From NCBI GenBank assembly GCA_003695455.1, contig RFJF01000702.1, forward strand, positions 1 through 5,628: a DNA stretch of 5,628 nucleotides, written 5' to 3'. A program made the translations under genes and the position numbers. Numbering within the stretch: the first letter of the stretch is position 1; every line of letters starts with the position of its first letter. Below, one piece after another: positions 1 through 5,628 of the stretch. The DNA comes from Chloroflexota bacterium. Its GTDB lineage: Bacteria; Chloroflexota; Anaerolineae; 4572-78; J111. Under the pieces are notes generated by a model, which searched no databases, was not told the origin of the DNA, and saw only the letters and a program-made list of their open reading frames with translations.

Positions 1-2224
1 ATCGTACCGCTGGCCCAAAGATTCGCGCTTTAATCTGGCGCAACTGATGTCCGGCGGCGAAGGCACGCTGGCTGTGCTGACCGACATCAAGCTGAATCTG
101 GTGCCGCAGCCTGTCAAAACTGCGCTGGCCATTATCCATTTCAACAGCCTGCGCGAGGCGCTGGAATCCACCCCGGTTATTTTGCAGGTTGAACCATCGG
201 CGGTGGAACTGCTGGACAACCTGGGGCTGACGCTGTGCCGCGAGGTGCCGGAATACGCTCGCTTGCTGAGTTACTTTGTTGAAGGCCAGCCCAACTGCGT
301 GCTCATCACCGAATTTTACGGCCAAACGGAAGCCGAACTGCAAAGTAAAATTGACAAGTTGCAAACTCATCTGAAACGAGAAAAAATCGGGTTCACCCAC
401 ATCACCCCGGCCATTGACCCGGAGCTGCAAACCAAAGTCTGGACGGTGCGCAAAGTGGGGCTGGGCCTGCTGATGAGCATCAAAGGCGACCACAAACCCA
501 TCCCCTTCATTGAAGACGCCGCCGTGCCGGTGGAACATCTGGCCGAATACGTGACCCGCATTGAAAAGTTCTGCAACGATCTGGGAACCAACGTAGCCTA
601 CTACGCCCACGCCAGCGGCGGCTGCATCCACATTCGGCCGTTGATTAACGCCAAAGACGCCACAGAAGTTGCCAAGCTGCCCAAAATCACCGAGTTTTCG
701 GTGGAACTGCTGGGCGATTTTGGCGGCTCGTTTTCCAGTGAACACGGCGATGGGCGCGCCCGGAGCTGGCTCAACGAGAAATTCTTTGGCAAAGATTTGT
801 ACGGCCTGTACCGGCAAGTTAAACACACGTTTGACCCCCACGGCCTGCTCAACCCCGGCAATATTGTTGACGCCGGGCCAATGACCGAAAACCTGCGCTA
901 CGGGGCCGGTTACCGGGTACAGCCGGTGAAGGAACATCTGGATTTCAGCGAGGACATGGGCTTTCACCGGGCGGTAGAAATGTGCAACGGCGCAGGCATT
1001 TGCCGCAAAAAAACCACCGGCACCATGTGCCCCAGTTTTATGGTCACCCGAGACGAGGAACACAGCACCCGAGGCCGGGCCAACGCCCTGCGGGCCGCGC
1101 TCTCCGGCAACCTGCCCCATGAGGAACTAACCAGCGAGCGCATGTTTGCGGTGATGGATTTGTGCGTGGAATGCAAAGGCTGCAAAGCCGAATGTCCCTC
1201 CTCGGTGGATATGGCAAAAATCAAAACCGAATTCCTGGCCCAATATTACGAGAAACACAGCGTGCCGCTGCGCAGCAAACTGTTTGCCGACATCGCCTTT
1301 TGGAGCCATTTGAGCAGCGGATTCACCGCGCCGCTGGCAAACTTTGCCCTGCGCAACTCGCTGGTGCGTTGGGGGATGGAAAAATTTCTGGGTATCAGCC
1401 GCCGGCGGCAGCTTCCGCCGTTTGCCGCCGTCCCGTTCACCCGCTGGTTTAAACAGCGGCAACAACAGCGGGCAACCCAAAATGGACGCCCGCCCGCGGC
1501 CAAAAAAGTGGTGCTGTTCAACGATACGTTCAACACCTACAACTACCCGCAGGTTGCCATATCGGCCACCGAGGTACTGGAAGCCGCCGGGTTTGAAGTA
1601 CTGCTGCCGGGGCACAAATGTTGCGGGCGCCCCATGATTTCAAAGGGGCTGGTCAACAAAGCCCGCCGCGCCGCGCAAGACACCATCAACCGGCTGGCCC
1701 CCTTTGCCGAGCAGGGCCTGCCAATTGTCGGCCTTGAACCCAGTTGCCTGCTCACCATTCGGGATGAGTATTTTGACCTATTGCCACACGACAAAGCGCG
1801 GGTTAAACTGGTGGCAGATCACTGTTTTACGTTTGAGGAATTTATGGCCCAACTGGCCGAAGCCGGCGAACTCAACCTGCAATTCAAAGATGAACAGCGA
1901 CACGTGCTGCTGCATGGTCACTGCCACCAGAAATCGCTGGTGGGCACGGTGCCCAGCAAACAAACTTTGGGACTGCCGGCAGGCTTCACCGTCACCGAAG
2001 TGGATTCCGGCTGCTGCGGCATGGCCGGCTCGTTTGGCTACGAGGCCGAGCACTACGATGTTTCGCTGGCAATGGCCGAGCGCCGCCTGCTGCCGGCTGT
2101 GCGCAAACTCAATGATGAGGACATTGTGGCCGCCGCCGGGGTTAGCTGCCGCCAGCAGATTAAACACGGCACAGGAAAACAGGCACTCCACCCGGCAGAA
2201 ATTTTGCGCCGCGCGCTAAAATAA
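1..2224 (+). CDS. FAD-linked oxidase with 4Fe-4S and CCG domains, YdiJ/D-2-hydroxyglutarate dehydrogenase-like (5' partial)
   Basis: Likely a cytoplasmic or membrane-associated flavoprotein that oxidises a D-2-hydroxyacid (D-2-hydroxyglutarate or D-lactate type) and passes electrons through iron-sulphur clusters. The frame is open from base 2 and reads NLAQLMSGGEGTLAVLTDIK, the end of the FAD-binding domain, so the ATG at 47 is internal and the true start lies left of the window. 740 residues are visible; the family is about 1000, so roughly the first quarter is missing. In order: FAD-oxidase C-terminal domain with HASGGCIHIRP (608-640), SSEHGDGRA (from 734) and DPHGLLNPGNIVD; an Fe-S region with C-x5-C-x8-CP (983-1033) followed by DEEHSTRGRA, then CxxCxxCxxxCP (1163-1198); then two cysteine-rich CCG domains with KCCGRP (1616-1633) and HGHCHQ plus SGCCGMAGSFGYE (1913-1930, 2006-2044). 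No expected motif looks broken. The fused layout matches E. coli YdiJ rather than separate GlcD/GlcF subunits. The substrate cannot be fixed from sequence. It is co-oriented with oleA but separated by a candidate terminator and a promoter. Confidence 0.9.
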   Translation, partial: SYRWPKDSRFNLAQLMSGGEGTLAVLTDIKLNLVPQPVKTALAIIHFNSLREALESTPVILQVEPSAVELLDNLGLTLCREVPEYARLLSYFVEGQPNCVLITEFYGQTEAELQSKIDKLQTHLKREKIGFTHITPAIDPELQTKVWTVRKVGLGLLMSIKGDHKPIPFIEDAAVPVEHLAEYVTRIEKFCNDLGTNVAYYAHASGGCIHIRPLINAKDATEVAKLPKITEFSVELLGDFGGSFSSEHGDGRARSWLNEKFFGKDLYGLYRQVKHTFDPHGLLNPGNIVDAGPMTENLRYGAGYRVQPVKEHLDFSEDMGFHRAVEMCNGAGICRKKTTGTMCPSFMVTRDEEHSTRGRANALRAALSGNLPHEELTSERMFAVMDLCVECKGCKAECPSSVDMAKIKTEFLAQYYEKHSVPLRSKLFADIAFWSHLSSGFTAPLANFALRNSLVRWGMEKFLGISRRRQLPPFAAVPFTRWFKQRQQQRATQNGRPPAAKKVVLFNDTFNTYNYPQVAISATEVLEAAGFEVLLPGHKCCGRPMISKGLVNKARRAAQDTINRLAPFAEQGLPIVGLEPSCLLTIRDEYFDLLPHDKARVKLVADHCFTFEEFMAQLAEAGELNLQFKDEQRHVLLHGHCHQKSLVGTVPSKQTLGLPAGFTVTEVDSGCCGMAGSFGYEAEHYDVSLAMAERRLLPAVRKLNDEDIVAAAGVSCRQQIKHGTGKQALHPAEILRRALK

Positions 2225-2252
2225 TCAAACTAAAACGCGCAGAAATTACCTG

Positions 2253-2346
2253 AATACGTCTGATGTCTGGGCAAAGCCGCCCATTCCCATTACCTAACCA
2301 CGGACCAACACGGCATCCCGGTTTGCCCAACCCGGACGTATTTTTT
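2253..2346 (+). terminator. Candidate terminator: long imperfect inverted repeat followed by a T-run
   Basis: Starting 28 bases after the dehydrogenase stop, AATACGTC (2253-2260) is the exact complement of GACGTATT (2335-2342), and TGGGCAAA (2268-2275) is the exact complement of TTTGCCCA (2322-2329). GCCG (2276-2279) can pair with CGGC (2311-2314) to extend the inner stem. T-rich sequence starts at 2341 and continues past 2355. The loop is long for a classical Rho-independent terminator. A shorter alternative hairpin (CCGG 2318-2321 with CCGG 2332-2335) sits just before the same T-run. Ending the upstream transcript is the simplest role; a structured regulatory RNA or small repeat relic is also possible. 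Confidence 0.45.
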
Positions 2347-2387
2347 ATTTTGCAATTTTTTAAACCTGTCAAAGCTGAAATTTTAAA

Positions 2388-2415
2388 TTGAGGATTGCCG
2401 GCTTTGTGGTAAAAT
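2388..2415 (+). promoter_or_regulatory. Predicted oleA promoter (sigma70-type, extended -10)
   Basis: TTGAGG (2388-2393, four of six matches to TTGACA) lies 16 bases before TAAAAT (2410-2415, five of six to TATAAT). The -10 is preceded by TG at 2407-2408, giving an extended -10 (TGGTAAAAT). The region upstream is AT-rich. Transcription would start near 2421-2423, leaving a leader of about 36 bases before the oleA ATG. The call rests on consensus matching only. Confidence 0.5.
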
Positions 2416-2422
2416 ACACAAT

Positions 2423-2440
2423 AATTGCTGATATGCAATT
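2423..2440 (+). promoter_or_regulatory. Dyad at the predicted oleA transcription start (possible operator or leader hairpin)
   Basis: AATTGC (2423-2428) and GCAATT (2435-2440) form a perfect 6-base dyad with a 6-base spacer, placed just after the -10 box and before the ribosome site. The right arm belongs to a 9-base direct repeat, TGCAATTTT, found at 2351-2359 and 2434-2442, on both sides of the promoter. The placement fits a repressor site, or a weak hairpin at the 5' end of the mRNA. In AT-rich DNA such a short dyad can arise by chance. Confidence 0.3.
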
Positions 2441-2448
2441 TTACTTTT

Positions 2449-2453
2449 GGAGG
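2449..2453 (+). promoter_or_regulatory. Ribosome binding site of oleA
   Basis: GGAGG lies five bases before the ATG at 2459, near-ideal spacing. It decides the start: an in-frame TTG at 2447 would place the start codon on top of this site and has no ribosome site of its own. Confidence 0.85.
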
Positions 2454-2458
2454 AACAG

Positions 2459-3478
2459 ATGCTATTTGAAAATGTGAGAATCGAGTCTATGGGATACGAG
2501 ATTGGGCCAGAACGTGTAACTTCCGCAGACCTCGAAGAACAATTCTCCGACACGCTCATTCGCTTAAAAGTCCGTCCCGGTGTACTCGAGGCTATCTCGG
2601 GCATCAGAGAGCGTCGGTTCTGGAAACTGGGTACCATGCCCAGCGAAATTGCCACCCTGGCCGCGCAAAAGGCCATTGACCTGGCCGGCATCAACCCCGA
2701 CGACATCGGCAGCCTGGTCAACACCTCGGTCATGCGAGACTACATTGAGCCATCCACGGCCAGCCTGATTCACGGCAACCTGCGCCTGGCATCAAACTGT
2801 ATCAATTACGATGTAGGCAACGCCTGTTTGGGATTTGTTAACGGCATCATCAACACCGCGCTGATGATTGAGGCCCGCGTTATCAAGCATGGACTGGTGG
2901 TGGCCGGAGAAGCCGGGCGGGAGTTGATTGAATCGACGGTGCGCCATTTGCAGCAACCGGAAATAACCCGGCAGGATTTTATGGAAAATCTGGCTACCCT
3001 CACGCTGGGGGAAGGCGCGGTGGCCATGATTTTAAGCCACAAAGATTACGCCCACACCGACCACCGTATCAACGGCGCCATCAGTCTTTCGGCAACGGAA
3101 CACAACCGGCTGTGTGTTGCCAGCCCCACCCTGATGAAAACCTACCCGGCCAAACTTATGCAAGCCGGCGTAAAGTTGATGGTTAAAACCTGGAATCTGG
3201 CCGCCAAAACGCTGGAAAACATCACCGATGAGCGCATCAGTATGTACGTACCCCACCAGGTCAGCTCGCACAACACCAACGCGTTTGTGCATTCTTTGGA
3301 TTTGACCTTTGACAAGTTCAAACTGACCTTCCCGATGTTTGGCAACACCGGGCCGGTGGGCCTGCCTACCGCGCTGGCAATGGCCGGCGAGGCCGGCGAA
3401 CTCAAATCCGGCGACCACGTGTGCCTGTTGGGAATTGGCAGCGGCCTCAACTCAACGTTGATGAGCGTGACGTGGTAG
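2459..3478 (+). CDS. oleA: OleA: thiolase-fold 2-alkyl-3-ketoacid synthase (acyl-CoA head-to-head condensation)
   Basis: OleA joins two fatty acyl-CoAs by non-decarboxylative Claisen condensation to give a 2-alkyl-3-ketoacid, the first step of long-chain olefin synthesis. It belongs to the FabH-like thiolase superfamily. From the ATG at 2459 the protein is 339 residues, the usual length, and begins MLFENVRIES as OleA proteins typically do. Family hallmarks seen: GIRERRFW (48-55), NTSVMRDYIEPSTAS (88-102), the nucleophile Cys123 in DVGNACLGFVNG, the OleA-specific base Glu97 in the RDYIEPSTAS loop, His266 in YVPHQVSSHNT, Asn296 in FGNTGP, and the C-terminal LLGIGSGLNS. By recalled alignment, Glu97, Cys123, His266 and Asn296 match Glu117, Cys143, His285 and Asn315 of Xanthomonas campestris OleA in its tagged numbering. 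The Glu argues for OleA over an ordinary FabH ketosynthase III. The gene has its own promoter and faces oleCD. Chain-length preference cannot be read from the sequence. Confidence 0.93.
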   Translation: MLFENVRIESMGYEIGPERVTSADLEEQFSDTLIRLKVRPGVLEAISGIRERRFWKLGTMPSEIATLAAQKAIDLAGINPDDIGSLVNTSVMRDYIEPSTASLIHGNLRLASNCINYDVGNACLGFVNGIINTALMIEARVIKHGLVVAGEAGRELIESTVRHLQQPEITRQDFMENLATLTLGEGAVAMILSHKDYAHTDHRINGAISLSATEHNRLCVASPTLMKTYPAKLMQAGVKLMVKTWNLAAKTLENITDERISMYVPHQVSSHNTNAFVHSLDLTFDKFKLTFPMFGNTGPVGLPTALAMAGEAGELKSGDHVCLLGIGSGLNSTLMSVTW

Positions 3479-3480
3479 CC

Positions 3481-3515
3481 AGGGTTCAGGGGTTAGGAGT
3501 CAGGAATTAGGGGGA
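3481..3515 (+). repeat. Five degenerate tandem heptamers (AGG-purine-rich)
   Basis: Starting two bases after the oleA stop codon, the sequence reads as five back-to-back 7-base units beginning AGG; four fit AGGRNTY and the fifth is AGGGGGA. It resembles the short tandem heptamer arrays known from cyanobacteria and other environmental bacteria. It has no coding role. It is the left arm of a larger mirrored repeat structure in this spacer. Confidence 0.6.
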
Positions 3516-3525
3516 AGCCTCAAGC

Positions 3526-3560
3526 GTGTCACCCTGAGCGCAGCGAAGGGTCTCCCGACC
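3526..3560. repeat. Palindromic intergenic hairpin element (CACCCTGAGCG / GCGAAGGGT type)
   Basis: ACCCT (3531-3535) pairs with AGGGT (3547-3551). Inside, a GA step faces GA, then GC pairs with GC around a three-base loop GCA. Facing 5'-GA-3' steps form a stable tandem sheared G.A pair, so the RNA hairpin would be stronger than its seven Watson-Crick pairs suggest. From memory, near-identical CACCCTGAGCG...GAAGGGTCTC elements recur in intergenic regions of several bacterial phyla. It lies between convergent genes and could protect or end both transcripts, although no T-run follows on either strand. Confidence 0.55.
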
Positions 3561-3581
3561 GGTAGAATCAGGCGTTGTGCA

Positions 3582-3630
3582 GTCTACTCCCTGTGCCCTC
3601 TATCTCCCGCTCCCTACTCTCTGATTTCTG
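3582..3630 (-). repeat. Seven degenerate heptamers in inverted orientation, running into the 3' end of oleD
   Basis: On the minus strand, 3630 down to 3582 can be read as seven 7-base purine-rich units such as CAGAAAT, CAGAGAG, TAGGGAG, TAGAGGG and CACAGGG. Orientation is opposite to the array at 3481-3515. The oleD stop codon (TAG, 3602-3600) is the first three bases of one unit, and the last nine oleD residues are encoded inside the array. The units are loose matches, so the 7-base period is a visual call. Confidence 0.45.
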
Positions 3631-4607
3631 AAATACGCCACGGTCTTTTGCACAGCCTGCTCAATGGTTAGCTGCGGCCGGTACCCCAAATCGCGTTTGG
3701 CCCGCGAAATGTTGTAGTAGTGGTCCAGCGCCAGTTCATCGGCCAGAAAACGGGTCAAACGTGGTTCGCCGGACAGGCGAAACGTGCGGTAAATGAACTC
3801 CAGCACGCCGCCAACGGCCCGGGCCGCCCCCAGCGGAATGGCGCGTTCCACCGGCGGAATATCCAGCCGAACCAGCAAGTCGTTCACAAAATCCCACAAA
3901 TTCACCGGCTCATCCTGGCTGATAAAATAAGCCGACCCCGCCGCCGCCGAACCGGGCCGCAGGGCATCGGCGGCCTGCAAATGGGCGCGGGCGGCATCGT
4001 CAATGTAGGTCACGTCCAGTTTGTTGCGCCCGTCACCCACCCGGAACAACTTGCCGGCGCGCGCGCGGGCCACCAGCCGGGGAATAATTTGCGTGTCTCG
4101 GGGGCCAAAAATAACGTGGGGCCGCAGCGCCACGGTTAGCAGTTCCGGGCAATTGGCGTTCAGCACCAGCTTTTCGGCCAGCATTTTGGTGTGGGCGTAG
4201 TAGCTTTGGTACCGCTCCGGGTAGGGGGTTGACTCATCCACGCCGGAACGGTTTTGGCCGTTGGCTACCACGCTGGGCGTGCTGGTAAAAATCAGTTTGG
4301 GAATGGCGTGCCGGCGGCAGGCGGCAATGACATTTTGCGTGCCGGTTACGTTTGGCCCGTAAAACGATTCCCAACTGCCCCAGTAGTGGGCGTTGGCCGC
4401 CACGTGGAACACCGCATCCACTCCGGCGCAGGCCTGCGATACGGCGGCGGCGTCCTGCAAATCTCCGCGAATGAGCGCGGCCCCCTGCGCCTCCAACGCC
4501 GGGTAATTGCCGCGGGCAAAGACGGTCACGTCGTCGCCCCTGAGTAACAATTGTTCAACAATGGCGCGGCCCAAAAATCCGCCGCCGCCGGTGACAAGCG
4601 TTTTCAT
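3600..4607 (-). CDS. oleD: OleD: NAD(P)H-dependent 2-alkyl-3-ketoacid reductase (extended SDR, 3-beta-HSD-like)
   Basis: OleD reduces the 2-alkyl-3-ketoacid made by OleA to the 2-alkyl-3-hydroxyacid, preferring NADPH in studied cases. The protein is 335 residues from the ATG at 4607. It opens with a Rossmann nucleotide site at the extreme N-terminus, MKTLVTGGGGFLG with GxxGxxG at 7-13. Further marks: RGDL (47-50), AGVDAVFHVAA (61-71), the STPS strand with the catalytic Ser/Thr (109-112), YxxxK at Tyr137-Lys141, LRPHVIFGPRD (161-171), DVTYIDDAARAHL (198-210) and GEPRLTRFLA (280-289), all shared with characterised OleD. An in-frame ATG at 4691 would add 28 residues, but these lie ahead of the Rossmann strand and overlap oleC; 4607 has a good ribosome site. 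The gene follows oleC by 16 bases, probably on one transcript. The last nine residues (RNQRVGSGR) come from repeat sequence and differ in character from the rest. A generic sugar epimerase is unlikely given the OleC and OleA neighbours. Confidence 0.92.
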   Translation of the reverse strand: MKTLVTGGGGFLGRAIVEQLLLRGDDVTVFARGNYPALEAQGAALIRGDLQDAAAVSQACAGVDAVFHVAANAHYWGSWESFYGPNVTGTQNVIAACRRHAIPKLIFTSTPSVVANGQNRSGVDESTPYPERYQSYYAHTKMLAEKLVLNANCPELLTVALRPHVIFGPRDTQIIPRLVARARAGKLFRVGDGRNKLDVTYIDDAARAHLQAADALRPGSAAAGSAYFISQDEPVNLWDFVNDLLVRLDIPPVERAIPLGAARAVGGVLEFIYRTFRLSGEPRLTRFLADELALDHYYNISRAKRDLGYRPQLTIEQAVQKTVAYFRNQRVGSGR

Positions 4608-4612
4608 TTGAT

Positions 4613-4619
4613 CCCCTCT
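4613..4619 (-). promoter_or_regulatory. Ribosome binding site of oleD
   Basis: AGAGGGG on the minus strand lies five bases before the ATG at 4607, in the 16-base gap after the oleC stop. It supports this start over the upstream in-frame ATG at 4691, and its closeness to the oleC stop suggests coupled translation. Confidence 0.75.
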
Positions 4620-4623
4620 GTGA

Positions 4624-5628
4624 TTACCCCAGTTGTTTTGCGGCCCACACGGCCAGTTTTTCGCGCTGAATTTTAACGTTGTGCCGCACATCCACCGGCA
4701 GGGATTTGTGAAACAGAATTGTGTGGATATCTTGCGTGTGCGGATGCGCCAGCCGCAGGGTGTCCAGTTCGCGGAGCAGGGTTTCTTTTTCCTGCCCGGA
4801 TGGAATCTGGCCGGATTTCAGCTCGATGACGATGACCGGGCGCTGCTGCCCCGGCCGGCCGACGCCCACCAGCGCGCTGCGGGCCACCGCCGGATGGCCG
4901 TTAAAAATCGCTTCGCAGGGCACGGGAAGCAGCAGGTCGTCGGCGGTTTCTACCCGGTGCGATTTGCGCCCGCAAACCCACAGCCGGCCCCGGCTGTCAA
5001 AATACCCCAAATCGCCCATGCGGTGCCAGATTTCGCCCTCATCATGAATTTTTGCCAGCGCGGTCTGCTGCGGACGGTGCAGGTACTGGCGGGTGACCAT
5101 TGGCCCTTTGACCACAATTTCACCCAGTTCGCCGGGGGGCAGGGCCAGCGAGTCATCCCACGTTTCCACGGGCTCGTCAGAAATGGGGATGATGCGCACG
5201 GCAACCCCCTCCAGCGGCCAGCCGACGCAGACGCCCCAGCCCATTTCGGTCATTTTGGCCGGGCCGTCCAGGATTTGCTCGCCGCTGATGTTGGTGATGG
5301 GCAGGGCTTCGGTGGCGCCAAAGGGGGTGTAAATTTCGCCGTCGGTGAGGATGTGTTCTTTGTAGTCGCGGATGAGGCCGGGCGCAACCGGCGCGCCGGC
5401 CATCAAAATACGTTTGAGCGACGGCAGTTTGATGTCATTTTGGCGGCAGTATTTGCCCACAATTTTCCAGATGGTGGGCGAGCCGAAACTGGTGGTGACG
5501 CCGTGCGTCTGAATTGATTCTACCCAGTAGGCCGGGTTGAGTTGGGCCGGTTTGCGCGGGTCGTAATCGGGAATGACGGTGGTTACGCCGAGCGCGGGGT
5601 TGAACAGGGCGGTGATGGGCAGGCCGGG
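4624..5628 (-). CDS. oleC: OleC: AMP-dependent beta-lactone synthetase (N-terminal part beyond the right edge)
   Basis: OleC uses ATP to adenylate the 2-alkyl-3-hydroxyacid and close it to a cis-beta-lactone, the substrate of OleB. It belongs to the acyl-CoA synthetase/ANL superfamily. The frame stays open to base 5628; the 334 visible residues are the C-terminal part of a protein usually near 550-600 residues, so the GTG at 5460 is internal. The edge-proximal part reads GLPITALFNPALGVTTVIPD, typical of OleC. Then come RILMAGAPVAP, the adenine-site motif TPFGATEALP (FGATE at 5308-5322), GELGEIVVKGP, the ribose-binding Asp in HRMGDLGYFDSRGRL followed by the OleC-like hinge CGRKSHRVET, and a C-terminal SLPVDVRHNVKIQREKLAVW whose Lys (4672-4674) sits at the usual catalytic lysine position. 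The FNPALG and RHNxKIxREKLAVW segments favour OleC over a fatty acyl-CoA ligase. The N-terminal phosphate-binding loop is outside the window, as is any fusion to OleB. Confidence 0.92.
   Translation of the reverse strand, partial: PGLPITALFNPALGVTTVIPDYDPRKPAQLNPAYWVESIQTHGVTTSFGSPTIWKIVGKYCRQNDIKLPSLKRILMAGAPVAPGLIRDYKEHILTDGEIYTPFGATEALPITNISGEQILDGPAKMTEMGWGVCVGWPLEGVAVRIIPISDEPVETWDDSLALPPGELGEIVVKGPMVTRQYLHRPQQTALAKIHDEGEIWHRMGDLGYFDSRGRLWVCGRKSHRVETADDLLLPVPCEAIFNGHPAVARSALVGVGRPGQQRPVIVIELKSGQIPSGQEKETLLRELDTLRLAHPHTQDIHTILFHKSLPVDVRHNVKIQREKLAVWAAKQLG

Noticed and set aside
1127..1615. Minus-strand open frame (162 codons) inside the dehydrogenase gene
   Set aside because: It is antisense to conserved Fe-S and CCG-domain coding sequence and shows no family motif.
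1704..2219. Plus-strand open frame (171 codons) overlapping the dehydrogenase in another frame
   Set aside because: Its translation is low-complexity W/C/R-rich, typical of a frame-shifted reading of the CCG-domain sequence.
2447..2458. TTG start for oleA at 2447
   Set aside because: This codon overlaps the GGAGG ribosome site itself and lacks an upstream site. The ATG at 2459 gives the usual MLFxNV OleA start.
3479..3599. CRISPR array or small RNA gene in the convergent spacer
   Set aside because: The repeat units are 7 bases and contiguous without spacers, and no promoter or T-run bounds a small RNA.
4608..4691. Upstream ATG adding 28 residues to oleD
   Set aside because: The extension overlaps the oleC 3' end, lies before the Rossmann strand that normally begins OleD, and lacks the well-placed ribosome site seen for 4607.
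5458..5460. GTG at 5460 as the start of oleC
   Set aside because: The frame continues open to the window edge with OleC-like sequence, so this GTG is an internal valine.
4633..5517. Long plus-strand open frame (294 codons) opposite oleC
   Set aside because: It lies wholly antisense to the well-supported oleC frame, has no recognisable domain, and is the expected by-product of GC-rich codon use on the other strand.

Overview
The window holds four protein genes from a moderately GC-rich bacterium. Two are cut by the window edges. The main content is part of an ole locus, the pathway that joins two fatty acyl chains head to head and turns them into long-chain cis-olefins. OleA, OleD and OleC are recognisable from family motifs. 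OleB, the beta-lactone decarboxylase, is not in the window and would be expected beyond the right edge or elsewhere. The host cannot be named from sequence alone. The protein style, the spacer repeats and the presence of ole genes would fit a Chloroflexota-like environmental bacterium, but this is a weak inference.

Layout: positions 1-2224 (+) hold the C-terminal three quarters of a large FAD and iron-sulphur 2-hydroxyacid dehydrogenase of the YdiJ/D-2-hydroxyglutarate dehydrogenase type. A 234-base spacer follows. It contains a long imperfect inverted repeat with a T-run (candidate terminator), then a good extended -10 promoter, a dyad at the predicted transcription start, and a strong ribosome site. 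Next is oleA (2459-3478, +). A 121-base convergent spacer follows, made almost entirely of short repeats: purine-rich heptamers, a central hairpin, then heptamers in inverted orientation. On the minus strand, oleC (4624 to beyond 5628) and oleD (3600-4607) form a tight pair read oleC then oleD, 16 bases apart.

How the genes work together: OleA condenses two acyl-CoAs to a 2-alkyl-3-ketoacid, OleD reduces the ketone with NADPH, and OleC uses ATP to close the hydroxyacid into a beta-lactone, which OleB normally decarboxylates to the olefin. Here oleA is transcribed towards oleCD from its own promoter rather than leading one oleABCD operon, so supply of the ketoacid and its processing are probably controlled separately. 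The dehydrogenase upstream has no known role in this pathway and looks like an independent neighbour.

Two start sites need care. The oleA start is the ATG at 2459, not an in-frame TTG at 2447. The oleD start is the ATG at 4607, not an in-frame ATG 28 codons upstream inside oleC.
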